Counted from the stretch's first letter, positions 1 to 5,199 are shown. The stretch is 5,269 bases of DNA from Thermoleophilaceae bacterium (GCA_013812485.1 JACCTJ010000081.1:1-5269); one strand, 5' to 3'. Notes: generated by a model from the letters alone, not told the origin. Translations and numbers: made by a program.

Positions 1-123
1 GCCTGCGGGGGCGAGATCGTCAAGCTCCGGGTCGCGCAGCGGGGGACCTACGTCTGCGAGCGCTGCCAGCCCCGGCCGCGCCTGCGTCGCCGCGCCGGCT
101 CCCGGCGCGCGGCGCTCGCGTAG
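1..123 (+). CDS. mutM: Formamidopyrimidine-DNA glycosylase (MutM/Fpg), C-terminal end only
   Basis: Only the last 40 codons are in the window, ending in TAG at 121-123; the start lies upstream. The visible peptide begins A-C-G-G-E-I, continues R-G-T-Y-V-C-E-R-C-Q, and ends in an arginine-rich tail. This is the second half of the Fpg/Nei zinc finger: one Cys of the first pair is visible (residue 2 of the fragment), then 16 residues, then C-x2-C (residues 19 and 22) and the usual Gln. By family knowledge this finger sits in the DNA minor groove of a bifunctional glycosylase/AP lyase that removes 8-oxoguanine and formamidopyrimidines. The R-G-T-Y-x-C wording favours MutM over endonuclease VIII, but the catalytic N-terminus is not visible, so the subfamily is inferred. 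About 17 residues follow the last Cys pair, a basic extension. The gene is convergent with the glutaredoxin gene. Confidence 0.8.
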   Translation, partial: ACGGEIVKLRVAQRGTYVCERCQPRPRLRRRAGSRRAALA

Positions 124-128
124 TCCGA

Positions 129-147
129 GCGCCCGAGCGGCGGGCGC
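129..147. terminator. Hairpin just after mutM stop, candidate intrinsic terminator
   Basis: Perfect 7-bp inverted repeat GCGCCCG (129-135) / CGGGCGC (141-147) with a 5-nt loop, starting 5 nt after the mutM stop codon. It is all G/C and has no following T-run, so it is not a classical Rho-independent terminator. U-less stem terminators are common in high-GC actinobacteria, and its place between convergent genes supports the role. Function is inferred. Confidence 0.45.
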
Positions 148-151
148 AGCC

Positions 152-172
152 GTCCCGGCAGGTGCCCGGGAC
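152..172. terminator. Hairpin abutting glutaredoxin stop, candidate terminator
   Basis: Perfect 7-bp inverted repeat GTCCCGG (152-158) / CCGGGAC (166-172) with a 7-nt loop. On the minus strand it begins immediately after the glutaredoxin TGA (175-173). It is the second stem in the 49-bp convergent gap. No T-run follows on either strand. It most likely ends the glutaredoxin transcript, possibly acting in both directions. Function is inferred from structure and position. Confidence 0.5.
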
Positions 173-427
173 TCAGGCCACCAGCAGGCTCGGCAGCCGG
201 CCGTCGCGGTCGGCCTCGAGCAACTCCCGGAAGCCGCCGATCGAGCGCTCGCCCACGACGATCTGCGGGAAGGTCATCTGGCCCGTGGTGGCCACGAGCC
301 GGGCGCGGCCGTCGGCGTCGCGGGCCAGGTTGACCTCCTCGAACTCGAAGCCGCGCGCGCGCAGGAGCGCCTTCGCCTGCGTGCAGAAACCGCACGGCTC
401 GGTCGTGTAGACGGTGACCCCTGCCAC
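173..427 (-). CDS. Glutaredoxin-like thiol-disulfide oxidoreductase
   Basis: 84-residue cytosolic protein with no signal peptide or membrane segment. It is a complete single-domain glutaredoxin/thioredoxin fold: first strand VTVYTT (4-9), redox motif C12-G-F-C15 at the start of helix 1, the TFP cis-proline loop (52-54) and the GG-F-REL thiol-binding segment (64-70). Length matches class I glutaredoxins. Such proteins reduce disulfides or mixed disulfides using a low-molecular-weight thiol. The CGFC centre differs from classical CPYC and resembles the CGYC type known in actinobacterial mycoredoxins, so the partner thiol may be mycothiol instead of glutathione; the sequence cannot decide this. 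NrdH redoxin is less likely. The start is GTG at 427; no good Shine-Dalgarno precedes it, but a TAGCCT hexamer ends 6 nt upstream. It is divergent from recO and convergent with mutM. Confidence 0.9.
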   Translation of the reverse strand: MAGVTVYTTEPCGFCTQAKALLRARGFEFEEVNLARDADGRARLVATTGQMTFPQIVVGERSIGGFRELLEADRDGRLPSLLVA

Positions 428-433
428 GTCTCA

Positions 434-439
434 AGGCTA
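434..439 (-). promoter_or_regulatory. Candidate -10 box of the glutaredoxin gene (leaderless start)
   Basis: On the minus strand TAGCCT fits the actinobacterial -10 pattern TAnnnT and ends 6 nt before the GTG. That spacing would place the transcription start at or next to the start codon, giving a leaderless mRNA and explaining the lack of a ribosome binding site. On the plus strand the overlapping hexamer TAGCTT (438-443) could serve recO with a leader of roughly 37 nt. I see no convincing -35 for either. Confidence 0.4.
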
Positions 440-486
440 GCTTCACCCTTCGCGGCGTCCGCGGGGCCTGCCAGGCTCCCTCGGCC

Positions 487-1203
487 GTGCCCGGGCCGTT
501 CAAGACCGAAGCCATCGTGCTGCGCTCGATCCGCTTCGGCGAGGCCGATCGCGTGCTCCACCTCTACACGGCCGAGCGCGGGCGTATCGGGGCGATCGCC
601 AAGGGCGTGCGTCGTCCGCGCTCGCGCTTCGGCGGGCGGCTCGAGCCCTTCTTCCGCACCCAGCTCGTGCTCCACGAGGGCCGCGGGGAGCTCTCCACCG
701 TGACCGCGGCGGAGACCGTCCACGCCCACCCCGCCCTGCGCGAGCGCCGCGGCGCCCTCGAGCGCGCCACCCAGGCCTGCGACGCCGTGCTGCGCCTGTT
801 CGACGCCGCCGAGCCGAACCGTCCCGCCTACCACCTGCTCTGCCGCGAGCTCGCGCTGCTCGACGCCGACGCCGCGACGGCCACCCGCGCCCACGGCCTC
901 GCCTTCCGCCTGAAGCTCGTGCTGGCCGCGGGCTTTCTCCCCGAGCTCGCCTCCTGCGCGGCCTGCGGCGACCGCGAGCACCTGTCGGGCTTCTCGGCGA
1001 GCGCCGGCGGCGTCGTCTGCGACGGCTGCGAGGCCAACGCCTTTGCGCTCACCCCCGACGCCCACGGCTTTCTCGTCGCGGCGCTCGCGTGCCCCCTCGC
1101 CGAGGCGCCCGAGGCGCCCGACTCCGCCCTGCGCCAGGCCGATCGGGCGATCGCCGAGACGCTCGAGCACCACGCCCACGTGCGCCTGCGGAGGGTCGCG
1201 TGA
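487..1203 (+). CDS. recO: DNA repair protein RecO
   Basis: 238 residues, the usual RecO length. The N-terminal OB fold spans about residues 1-80, with the family opening T-E-A-I-V-L-R (7-13), the GEADRVLHLYT segment (18-28) and the G-x-x-x-x-x-A-K-G-V-R-R-P-R-S-R-F stretch (32-48). A helical domain follows, holding a four-Cys zinc site C157-x2-C160 and C178-x2-C181, as in many non-enterobacterial RecO proteins. RecO works with RecR to displace SSB and load RecA on gapped single-stranded DNA in the RecF(O)R pathway, and anneals complementary strands. The GTG at 487 is chosen because it puts the conserved N-terminus at the right distance; no clear Shine-Dalgarno precedes it. It is divergent from the glutaredoxin gene, with 128 bp before dgt, so it is probably not in the same tight unit. 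Confidence 0.95.
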   Translation: MPGPFKTEAIVLRSIRFGEADRVLHLYTAERGRIGAIAKGVRRPRSRFGGRLEPFFRTQLVLHEGRGELSTVTAAETVHAHPALRERRGALERATQACDAVLRLFDAAEPNRPAYHLLCRELALLDADAATATRAHGLAFRLKLVLAAGFLPELASCAACGDREHLSGFSASAGGVVCDGCEANAFALTPDAHGFLVAALACPLAEAPEAPDSALRQADRAIAETLEHHAHVRLRRVA

Positions 1204-1316
1204 GGCCGGCCGACCCACCCGGCGTCTACGGGGATCGAGTAAGGCTCGGGCTCCCCGTCGGTCCCGCAGACCTCTCGCGGACGCCGCCGCCGCGGTTCGG
1301 CCACCGCCGCGCGGCC

Positions 1317-1325
1317 TGAGACAAT
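1317..1325 (+). promoter_or_regulatory. Candidate extended -10 of the dgt-dnaG unit
   Basis: TGAGACAAT fits TGn plus a -10 hexamer (GACAAT matches TATAAT at 4 of 6 positions) and ends 6 nt before the dgt ATG. The G-run at 1326-1330 is only one base from the ATG, too close for normal Shine-Dalgarno use, so a leaderless or nearly leaderless transcript is the simpler reading. No strong -35 is visible. The rest of the 1204-1331 gap is GC-rich and holds no coding sequence I recognise. Confidence 0.4.
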
Positions 1326-1331
1326 GGGGGC

Positions 1332-2378
1332 ATGCTCACCGCCACCGAGCCCGCCTCCCTGCGCGAGCGCATCGAGGTCATCGAGGCCGGTTTCCTCTCT
1401 CCGCTCGGCACGCGCTCTTACCCAGCCCGCCGGGCCCGGGCGGAGGACGACTCTCCCGTGCGCACGCCGTTTGCGCGCGACCGCGACCGGATCGTCCACT
1501 CCAAGGCCTTTCGCCGCCTCAAGCACAAGACGCAGGTCTTCATCTCGCCCGAGGGGGACCACTACCGCACCCGGCTCACCCACACGCTCGAGACCTGCGG
1601 GATCGCGCGCACGGTCGCGCGGGCGCTCGCGCTCAACGAGGACCTGACCGAGGCGATCGGGCTCGGGCACGACCTCGGGCACCCGCCCTTCGGCCACATC
1701 GGCGAGAACGCGCTCGACCGCCTCCTGCTCCGTCGCTACGGGGTCGGCTTTCGCCACAACGAGCACTCACTGCGGGTCGTCGAGCGGCTCGAGCGGGATG
1801 GGAGGGGACTCAACCTCACCGAGCCGGTGCGCGACGGCATCGAGCGCCACACCGGATCGGAGCTTCCGGCCACGCTCGAGGGCCGCATCCTCCGCCTCGT
1901 CGATCGCTTCGCGTACATCAACCACGACATCGACGACGCGGTGCGCGCCGGTGTGCTGAGCGCCGACGAGCTGCCGAGGCCGGAGCTCGAAGTGCTCGGG
2001 GAGACGGGGTCGGAGCGGATCGACACGCTCGTGCGCGACCTCGTGGCGTGCTCGGGCGAGGCCGGCGACATCGTCCAGGGCGAGCGGATCGGCGCGGCCA
2101 TGGCGCGTCTGCGGGATTTCATGTTCGAGCGCGTCTACCTGGGGACGGCGATGCGCTCGCAGCACGAGCGCATCGAGCGGATCCTCTCCACGCTGTTCGA
2201 GGCGTGCTCGCGGCGACCGCCGGCGGCGCTCACGCCGGGCGCCTCCGAGCCCGAGCGCGTGACCGACTGGATCGCGGGCATGACCGACCGCTACGCGGAG
2301 CGGGCCTACGCCGAGCTCGGCGAGCAGGACGATCCCGCGGTCTCGCAGCCGGGTCGAGTCGCGGTCGTGCCATCCTGA
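1332..2378 (+). CDS. dgt: Deoxyguanosinetriphosphate triphosphohydrolase-like HD protein
   Basis: 348-residue cytosolic HD-superfamily phosphohydrolase. Family knowledge: it splits dNTPs to deoxynucleoside and tripolyphosphate, controlling dNTP pools. Seen: the early segment R-T-P-F-A-R-D-R-D-R-I-V-H-S-K-A-F-R-R-L (44-63), then K-T-Q-V-F (66-70), the YRTRLTHT motif (78-85) with metal ligand H84, the HD pair H113-D114 in GHDLGHPPFGH (112-122), R-H-N-E-H-S (141-146), and the last ligand D199 in Y-I-N-H-D-I-D-D. All expected metal ligands are present. The length fits the shorter dGTPase-like class, usually annotated as 'deoxyguanosinetriphosphate triphosphohydrolase-like protein'; real substrate preference cannot be read from sequence. 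The ATG lies just after the candidate promoter at 1317-1325, and dnaG follows after 8 nt, so the two are very likely cotranscribed. The dgt-dnaG order is familiar from actinobacteria such as mycobacteria. Confidence 0.95.
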   Translation: MLTATEPASLRERIEVIEAGFLSPLGTRSYPARRARAEDDSPVRTPFARDRDRIVHSKAFRRLKHKTQVFISPEGDHYRTRLTHTLETCGIARTVARALALNEDLTEAIGLGHDLGHPPFGHIGENALDRLLLRRYGVGFRHNEHSLRVVERLERDGRGLNLTEPVRDGIERHTGSELPATLEGRILRLVDRFAYINHDIDDAVRAGVLSADELPRPELEVLGETGSERIDTLVRDLVACSGEAGDIVQGERIGAAMARLRDFMFERVYLGTAMRSQHERIERILSTLFEACSRRPPAALTPGASEPERVTDWIAGMTDRYAERAYAELGEQDDPAVSQPGRVAVVPS

Positions 2379-2386
2379 GCCCCAGC

Positions 2387-4195
2387 ATGGCTCTGTTCAC
2401 GCGCGGATCGGTCGAGCGCGTCAAGGAAGCGGTCGACATGGTCGAGCTCGTCGGCGCGCGCACCGACCTGCGCCGGGTCGGCACGCGCCACGTCGGCCTC
2501 TGCCCCTTCCACGACGAGCGCACGCCGTCCTTCTCGGTCAACGCCGAGCACGCGCTCTACCACTGCTTCGGTTGCGGGGAGTCGGGCGACTCGATCAAGT
2601 TCGTGCGCGAGACCGAGGGCCTCGACTTCGCCGAGGCGATCGAGCACCTGGCCGAGCGCTACGGCGTGGAGCTCGAGCGCGAGGACGAGGACCCGCGGGC
2701 CGAGGAAGACCGTCGCCGCCGCGACCGGCTGATGCGCCTGCTCGACCGCACCGCGACCTTCTACGCGCGGTTTCTGTGGGACGCGGCCGAGGCGCGAGGC
2801 GCCCGCGCCCATCTGGCCGAGCGCGGGCTCTCCGACGAGACCCTGCGGACGTTTCGCGTCGGCTACGCGCCGAGCGCGTGGAACCGAGTGCTGGTCGCCG
2901 GTCAGCGCGACGGCTACGCGCCCGCGGAGATGGTCGCCGCCGGGGTCGCGCAACCCGGTCGCGACGGCGGCTACTTCGACCGCTTCCGCGCGCGCATCAC
3001 CTTCCCGCTGACCGACCCGCGCGGCCGCGTGCTCGGCTTCGGTGCGCGCGCGGTCCGCGACTCGCAGAAGCCGAAGTACCTGAACAGCTCCGAGAACGAG
3101 CTGTATCGGAAGGGCCGTCATCTGTTCGGGATCGACCATGCCCGGGCGCCGGCGGCCAAGGCCGGGCGGGTGGTGGTCGTCGAGGGCTACACCGACGTGC
3201 TCGCCCTGCACGGTGCGGGGGTCGAGGAGACCGTGGCCATCATGGGGACCGCCCTGACCCCCGAGCAGCTCACCGAGCTCGGCCGCGCAGCGACCACCGT
3301 GCTCATGGCACTCGACGCCGACGCCTCGGGACAGGAGGCGATGCTCCGGGCCGCGCGCGCTGCGACCGAGCGGGGGATGGAGCTGCGCGTGGTCGCGCTG
3401 CCCGAGGGCAGCGATCCCGCCGAGCTGGTGGCCGCGAAGGGCGCCGCGGCGTTCGAGCGGCTGCTCTCGGCGGCCGTCTCGGTGCCGGAGTTCGAAGCCG
3501 GGCGCGTGCTCGACGGCGCCGATCTCGCGAGCACCCACGGGCGCGACCGGGCGCTCGAGCTCATCCGCCCGCTCGTGGCGGCGACGCCGGAGCGCAGCGT
3601 CGTGCGCGACGAGCTGGTGCGGCGGGTGACCGACCGGCTCGAGGTGCCGGCGTCGTACGTGACGGGCGCCTCGATCGCAGCGAGAGGCGGCGCCGGCGCT
3701 CGCAACGGCGCAGACGCCTCGAGCTCGCGCGATCCGGGGCCGCCTGGAGCGGACAGCGGAGCCAGCGCTCCGCGCCCTCCAGAACCGGCCACGCGGGCCC
3801 CGGCCGAGCATGCCGAGCAGGCGTTCCTCGCAATGTGCGTCGGCGAGCCCACTCCGGGCCGCGAGCTGCTCGAGCGGGCAGGAGCGGGCTACCTGTCCGA
3901 GCGCCTCCTACCCGTACGCGACCACCTCCTCGAGCATCTCTCCGACCCGCTCGCCGATCTTCCGGAGGACGAGAGTCTCGCTGCACTAATCACCGAGATC
4001 GCGATGCTCGCGGAGGCCGAACCATCCTCGGAGCCGGTGCTGCGTCTCAGCTTCCTCCAGCTCGAGCTGCGTCGCGCCGATCGCGATCTGCGCGCCGCCG
4101 CGCGCGAGCGCGACTACGATGGCCAGCGCACGCTGTTGGCCGAGCGTGAGCGCGTGCGGGAGCAACTCGCGGAGCTGATGGGGGAGGCCGGGTGA
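2387..4195 (+). CDS. dnaG: DNA primase DnaG
   Basis: 602 residues, normal DnaG length. It synthesises RNA primers at the replication fork and docks on the DnaB helicase. Domains in order: CHC2 zinc-binding domain (about 1-100) with C39-P-F-H42 and C60-F-G-C63; catalytic core with the FP-L-D-RGR-LGFGAR segment (206-221), K-P-K-Y-L-N-S (228-234), the TOPRIM E266-G-Y-T-D270 motif and the metal-binding D310-A-D312-A-S-G motif; a low-complexity Gly/Ala/Ser/Pro linker (about 430-470); and a helical C-terminal helicase-interaction domain (about 470-602). The TOPRIM acid motif reads DADASG where most DnaG proteins read DGDxAG, but both metal-binding aspartates are kept. The reading frame is open far upstream, through dgt; the ATG at 2387 is chosen because the family N-terminus begins there and it lies 8 nt after the dgt stop. 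The ribosome site is weak, suggesting translational coupling to dgt. Confidence 0.97.
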   Translation: MALFTRGSVERVKEAVDMVELVGARTDLRRVGTRHVGLCPFHDERTPSFSVNAEHALYHCFGCGESGDSIKFVRETEGLDFAEAIEHLAERYGVELEREDEDPRAEEDRRRRDRLMRLLDRTATFYARFLWDAAEARGARAHLAERGLSDETLRTFRVGYAPSAWNRVLVAGQRDGYAPAEMVAAGVAQPGRDGGYFDRFRARITFPLTDPRGRVLGFGARAVRDSQKPKYLNSSENELYRKGRHLFGIDHARAPAAKAGRVVVVEGYTDVLALHGAGVEETVAIMGTALTPEQLTELGRAATTVLMALDADASGQEAMLRAARAATERGMELRVVALPEGSDPAELVAAKGAAAFERLLSAAVSVPEFEAGRVLDGADLASTHGRDRALELIRPLVAATPERSVVRDELVRRVTDRLEVPASYVTGASIAARGGAGARNGADASSSRDPGPPGADSGASAPRPPEPATRAPAEHAEQAFLAMCVGEPTPGRELLERAGAGYLSERLLPVRDHLLEHLSDPLADLPEDESLAALITEIAMLAEAEPSSEPVLRLSFLQLELRRADRDLRAAARERDYDGQRTLLAERERVREQLAELMGEAG

Positions 4196-4263
4196 TGGAC
4201 CGCTGCAACGGCAGGCTGAACAGCCAAGATCGTCGCTTGACCCGGAGCGGTTCCGTCCGGCAC

Positions 4264-4279
4264 ACGAACTAGTGTTCGT
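4264..4279 (+). promoter_or_regulatory. LexA/SOS box over the HNH gene promoter
   Basis: ACGAAC-TAGT-GTTCGT is a perfect 6-bp inverted repeat around a 4-nt centre. It contains CGAAC-N4-GTTCG (4265-4278), the established SOS operator form of LexA in Gram-positive bacteria including actinobacteria. It lies 3 nt before the HNH ATG and covers the likely -10 hexamer, the ideal place for repression. I found no second copy in the window. The prediction is that the HNH gene is repressed by LexA and induced by DNA damage. Confidence 0.8.
4270..4275 (+). promoter_or_regulatory. Candidate -10 box of the HNH gene (leaderless start)
   Basis: TAGTGT fits TAnnnT and ends 7 nt before the ATG at 4283. The transcription start would fall at or beside the A of the ATG, and no Shine-Dalgarno is present, consistent with leaderless translation. 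It lies inside the LexA box. A TTGACC at 4237-4242 looks like a -35 but is 27 nt away, too far for normal spacing. Confidence 0.5.
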
Positions 4280-4282
4280 CTC

Positions 4283-4978
4283 ATGGACAAGCCGTGGCTG
4301 GCGACCCGACTCGCCAAGGGCGCCTCGATCGAGGCGATCGCCCGCGACGTCGGCCGCCACCCGAGCACGGTGGCCTACTGGGTCAACCGCCACGACCTGG
4401 CCTCCTCCCACGCGCCGAAGCACACGGCACGCGGCGGCATAGCCCGCGAGACGCTGGAGCCCCTGGTTGCCGACGGCCTCTCCGTCCAGCAGATAGCGGA
4501 GCGGCTGGGCCGCGGCGGGACGACCATCCGCTACTGGCTCGGGAAGCACGAGCTGGCCACCATCCACGCCAGGCCCGCTTCGCTCGCCGACCGCCCGGCC
4601 GTGCTGCTCCGGCGCTGCCGCAAGCATGGTTATACACAGCACGTGGCCGTAGCCGCCGGCAGGCGCTACCGCTGCAAGCGATGCCGCGTCGAAGCGGTGA
4701 CGGCGCGCAGGCGGCGTGTCAAAGCTGTGCTCGTGTCAGAGGCGGGCGGCCGGTGCAGCCTCTGCGGGTACGAGCGGTTCGCCGGCGCACTCCAGTTCCA
4801 TCATCACGACCCGGGCGAGAAGGCGTTCGGGCTCGGGGATCGCGGCCTCGCGCGCTCGATGGCACGCGCGCGTGTGGAGGCGCAGAAATGCATGCTCGTG
4901 TGCGCCAACTGCCACGCCGAGATAGAGGGCGGGATCGCTACCATTGACCAATCGACAGCTGCTGACCGGTTGGGCTGA
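4283..4978 (+). CDS. Double helix-turn-helix, zinc-knuckle HNH endonuclease, predicted SOS-controlled
   Basis: 231 residues, very basic. Seen in order: two tandem helix-turn-helix units, residues 12-44 and 64-96, identical at 14 of 33 gap-free positions and sharing a G-x-S...IA...GR...T-x-x-YW...H-x-LA pattern; a C112-x2-H115 ... C131-x2-C134 zinc knuckle; a basic run (about 141-147); then an HNH domain with C158-x2-C161, H173-H174-H175-D176, K180, C203 and C207-x2-C210-H211. Zinc ligands and catalytic histidines look complete, so it is probably an active metal-dependent DNA endonuclease. The HTH units probably give DNA sequence preference. This layout resembles unnamed HNH proteins widespread in actinobacteria; I know no assigned function. 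Ile codons ATA occur at residues 53, 71 and 214, while I see none in dgt or dnaG, hinting at horizontal acquisition. A LexA box covers its promoter and tRNA-Asn follows. Homing-like, defence or repair roles all remain possible. Confidence 0.85.
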   Translation: MDKPWLATRLAKGASIEAIARDVGRHPSTVAYWVNRHDLASSHAPKHTARGGIARETLEPLVADGLSVQQIAERLGRGGTTIRYWLGKHELATIHARPASLADRPAVLLRRCRKHGYTQHVAVAAGRRYRCKRCRVEAVTARRRRVKAVLVSEAGGRCSLCGYERFAGALQFHHHDPGEKAFGLGDRGLARSMARARVEAQKCMLVCANCHAEIEGGIATIDQSTAADRLG

Positions 4979-4980
4979 CC

Positions 4981-4986
4981 GATAAT
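4981..4986 (+). promoter_or_regulatory. Candidate -10 box of tRNA-Asn
   Basis: GATAAT matches TATAAT at 5 of 6 positions, starts 2 nt after the HNH stop codon and ends 14 nt before the mature tRNA. A start near 4993 would give a short leader of about 8 nt, typical for tRNA genes. The -35 must lie inside the end of the HNH gene; I see no consensus at 17 bp, though CTGACC and TTGACC elements occur at 4962-4967 and 4944-4949 with poor spacing. The tRNA probably does not depend on HNH transcription. Confidence 0.5.
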
Positions 4987-5000
4987 GCCTGACACAACGG

Positions 5001-5073
5001 TCGGGGGTAATTCAATTGGCAGAATGCTCGGCTGTTAACCGAGTCGTTGTGGGTTCGAGTCCCACCCCCCGAG
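5001..5073 (+). tRNA. tRNA-Asn (anticodon GTT)
   Basis: Complete cloverleaf of 73 nt. Acceptor stem TCGGGGG (5001-5007) pairs fully with CCCCCGA (5066-5072), with discriminator G5073, as in bacterial tRNA-Asn. The D stem is ATTC/GAAT (5010-5013, 5022-5025) with GG at 5018-5019. The anticodon stem is CTCGG/CCGAG (5027-5031, 5039-5043) with loop CTGTTAA, so the anticodon is GTT (5034-5036). The variable loop has 5 nt. The T stem is GTGGG/CCCAC (5049-5053, 5061-5065) with loop TTCGAGT. The CCA end is not encoded and must be added by the CCA-adding enzyme. The molecule reads AAC/AAU asparagine codons. Confidence 0.98.
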
Positions 5074-5085
5074 CTTCGACGCGGC

Positions 5086-5120
5086 GCCCATCACGTCGTG
5101 GGCCGACCCTGATTGCAGGG
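5086..5120 (+). terminator. Two small stems after tRNA-Asn, weak terminator candidate
   Basis: GCCCA (5086-5090) pairs with TGGGC (5099-5103) over an 8-nt loop, and CCCTG (5107-5111) pairs with CAGGG (5116-5120) over the tetraloop ATTG. They begin 13 nt after the tRNA 3' end. No T-run follows. They could end or trim the tRNA transcript, but 5-bp stems are easily found by chance in this base composition. Confidence 0.25.
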
Positions 5121-5143
5121 GCGCGCCGCGCCGGCTCGCGCAC

Positions 5144-5199
5144 GAGCTGTAGCTCACCGTCGGCCTGAGCAGCTCCGAGTCCTATCGATAGAGCTGCTC
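5144..5199. repeat. Overlapping inverted repeats with alternative pairings
   Basis: GAGCAGCTC (5167-5175) is a perfect 9-bp inverted repeat with GAGCTGCTC (5191-5199), around a 15-nt loop that contains most of the perfect palindrome CTATCGATAG (5182-5191). Part of the first arm, CAGCTC (5170-5175), can instead pair with GAGCTG at 5144-5149. The upstream copy can also fold on itself (GAGCT-GT-AGCTC). The pairings are mutually exclusive, as in attenuators, but no reading frame or known RNA family identifies the element. Confidence 0.4.

Noticed and set aside
274..1218. 314-codon minus-strand frame opposite recO.
   Set aside because: It is antisense to a confident RecO gene, overlaps glutaredoxin and is repetitive Gly/Ala/Arg; no domain is visible.
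1043..2386. The dnaG reading frame stays open for about 450 codons upstream of its ATG, suggesting a very long N-terminal extension.
   Set aside because: The extra stretch is Arg/Pro-rich, overlaps recO and dgt in another frame, and matches no domain; it is a GC-rich shadow.
2306..3811. 501-codon open frame on the minus strand inside dnaG.
   Set aside because: It lies opposite a clear primase gene, with a composition typical of antisense frames in high-GC DNA and no recognisable motif.
4242..4260. CCGGA/TCCGG stem after dnaG as a terminator.
   Set aside because: A 5-bp stem with a 9-nt loop and no T-run is too weak, and it lies where the HNH promoter should be.
4294..4947. 217-codon plus-strand frame within the HNH gene.
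   Set aside because: It is an Arg/Pro-rich frame shifted against the HNH gene, whose zinc and HNH motifs are unmistakable.
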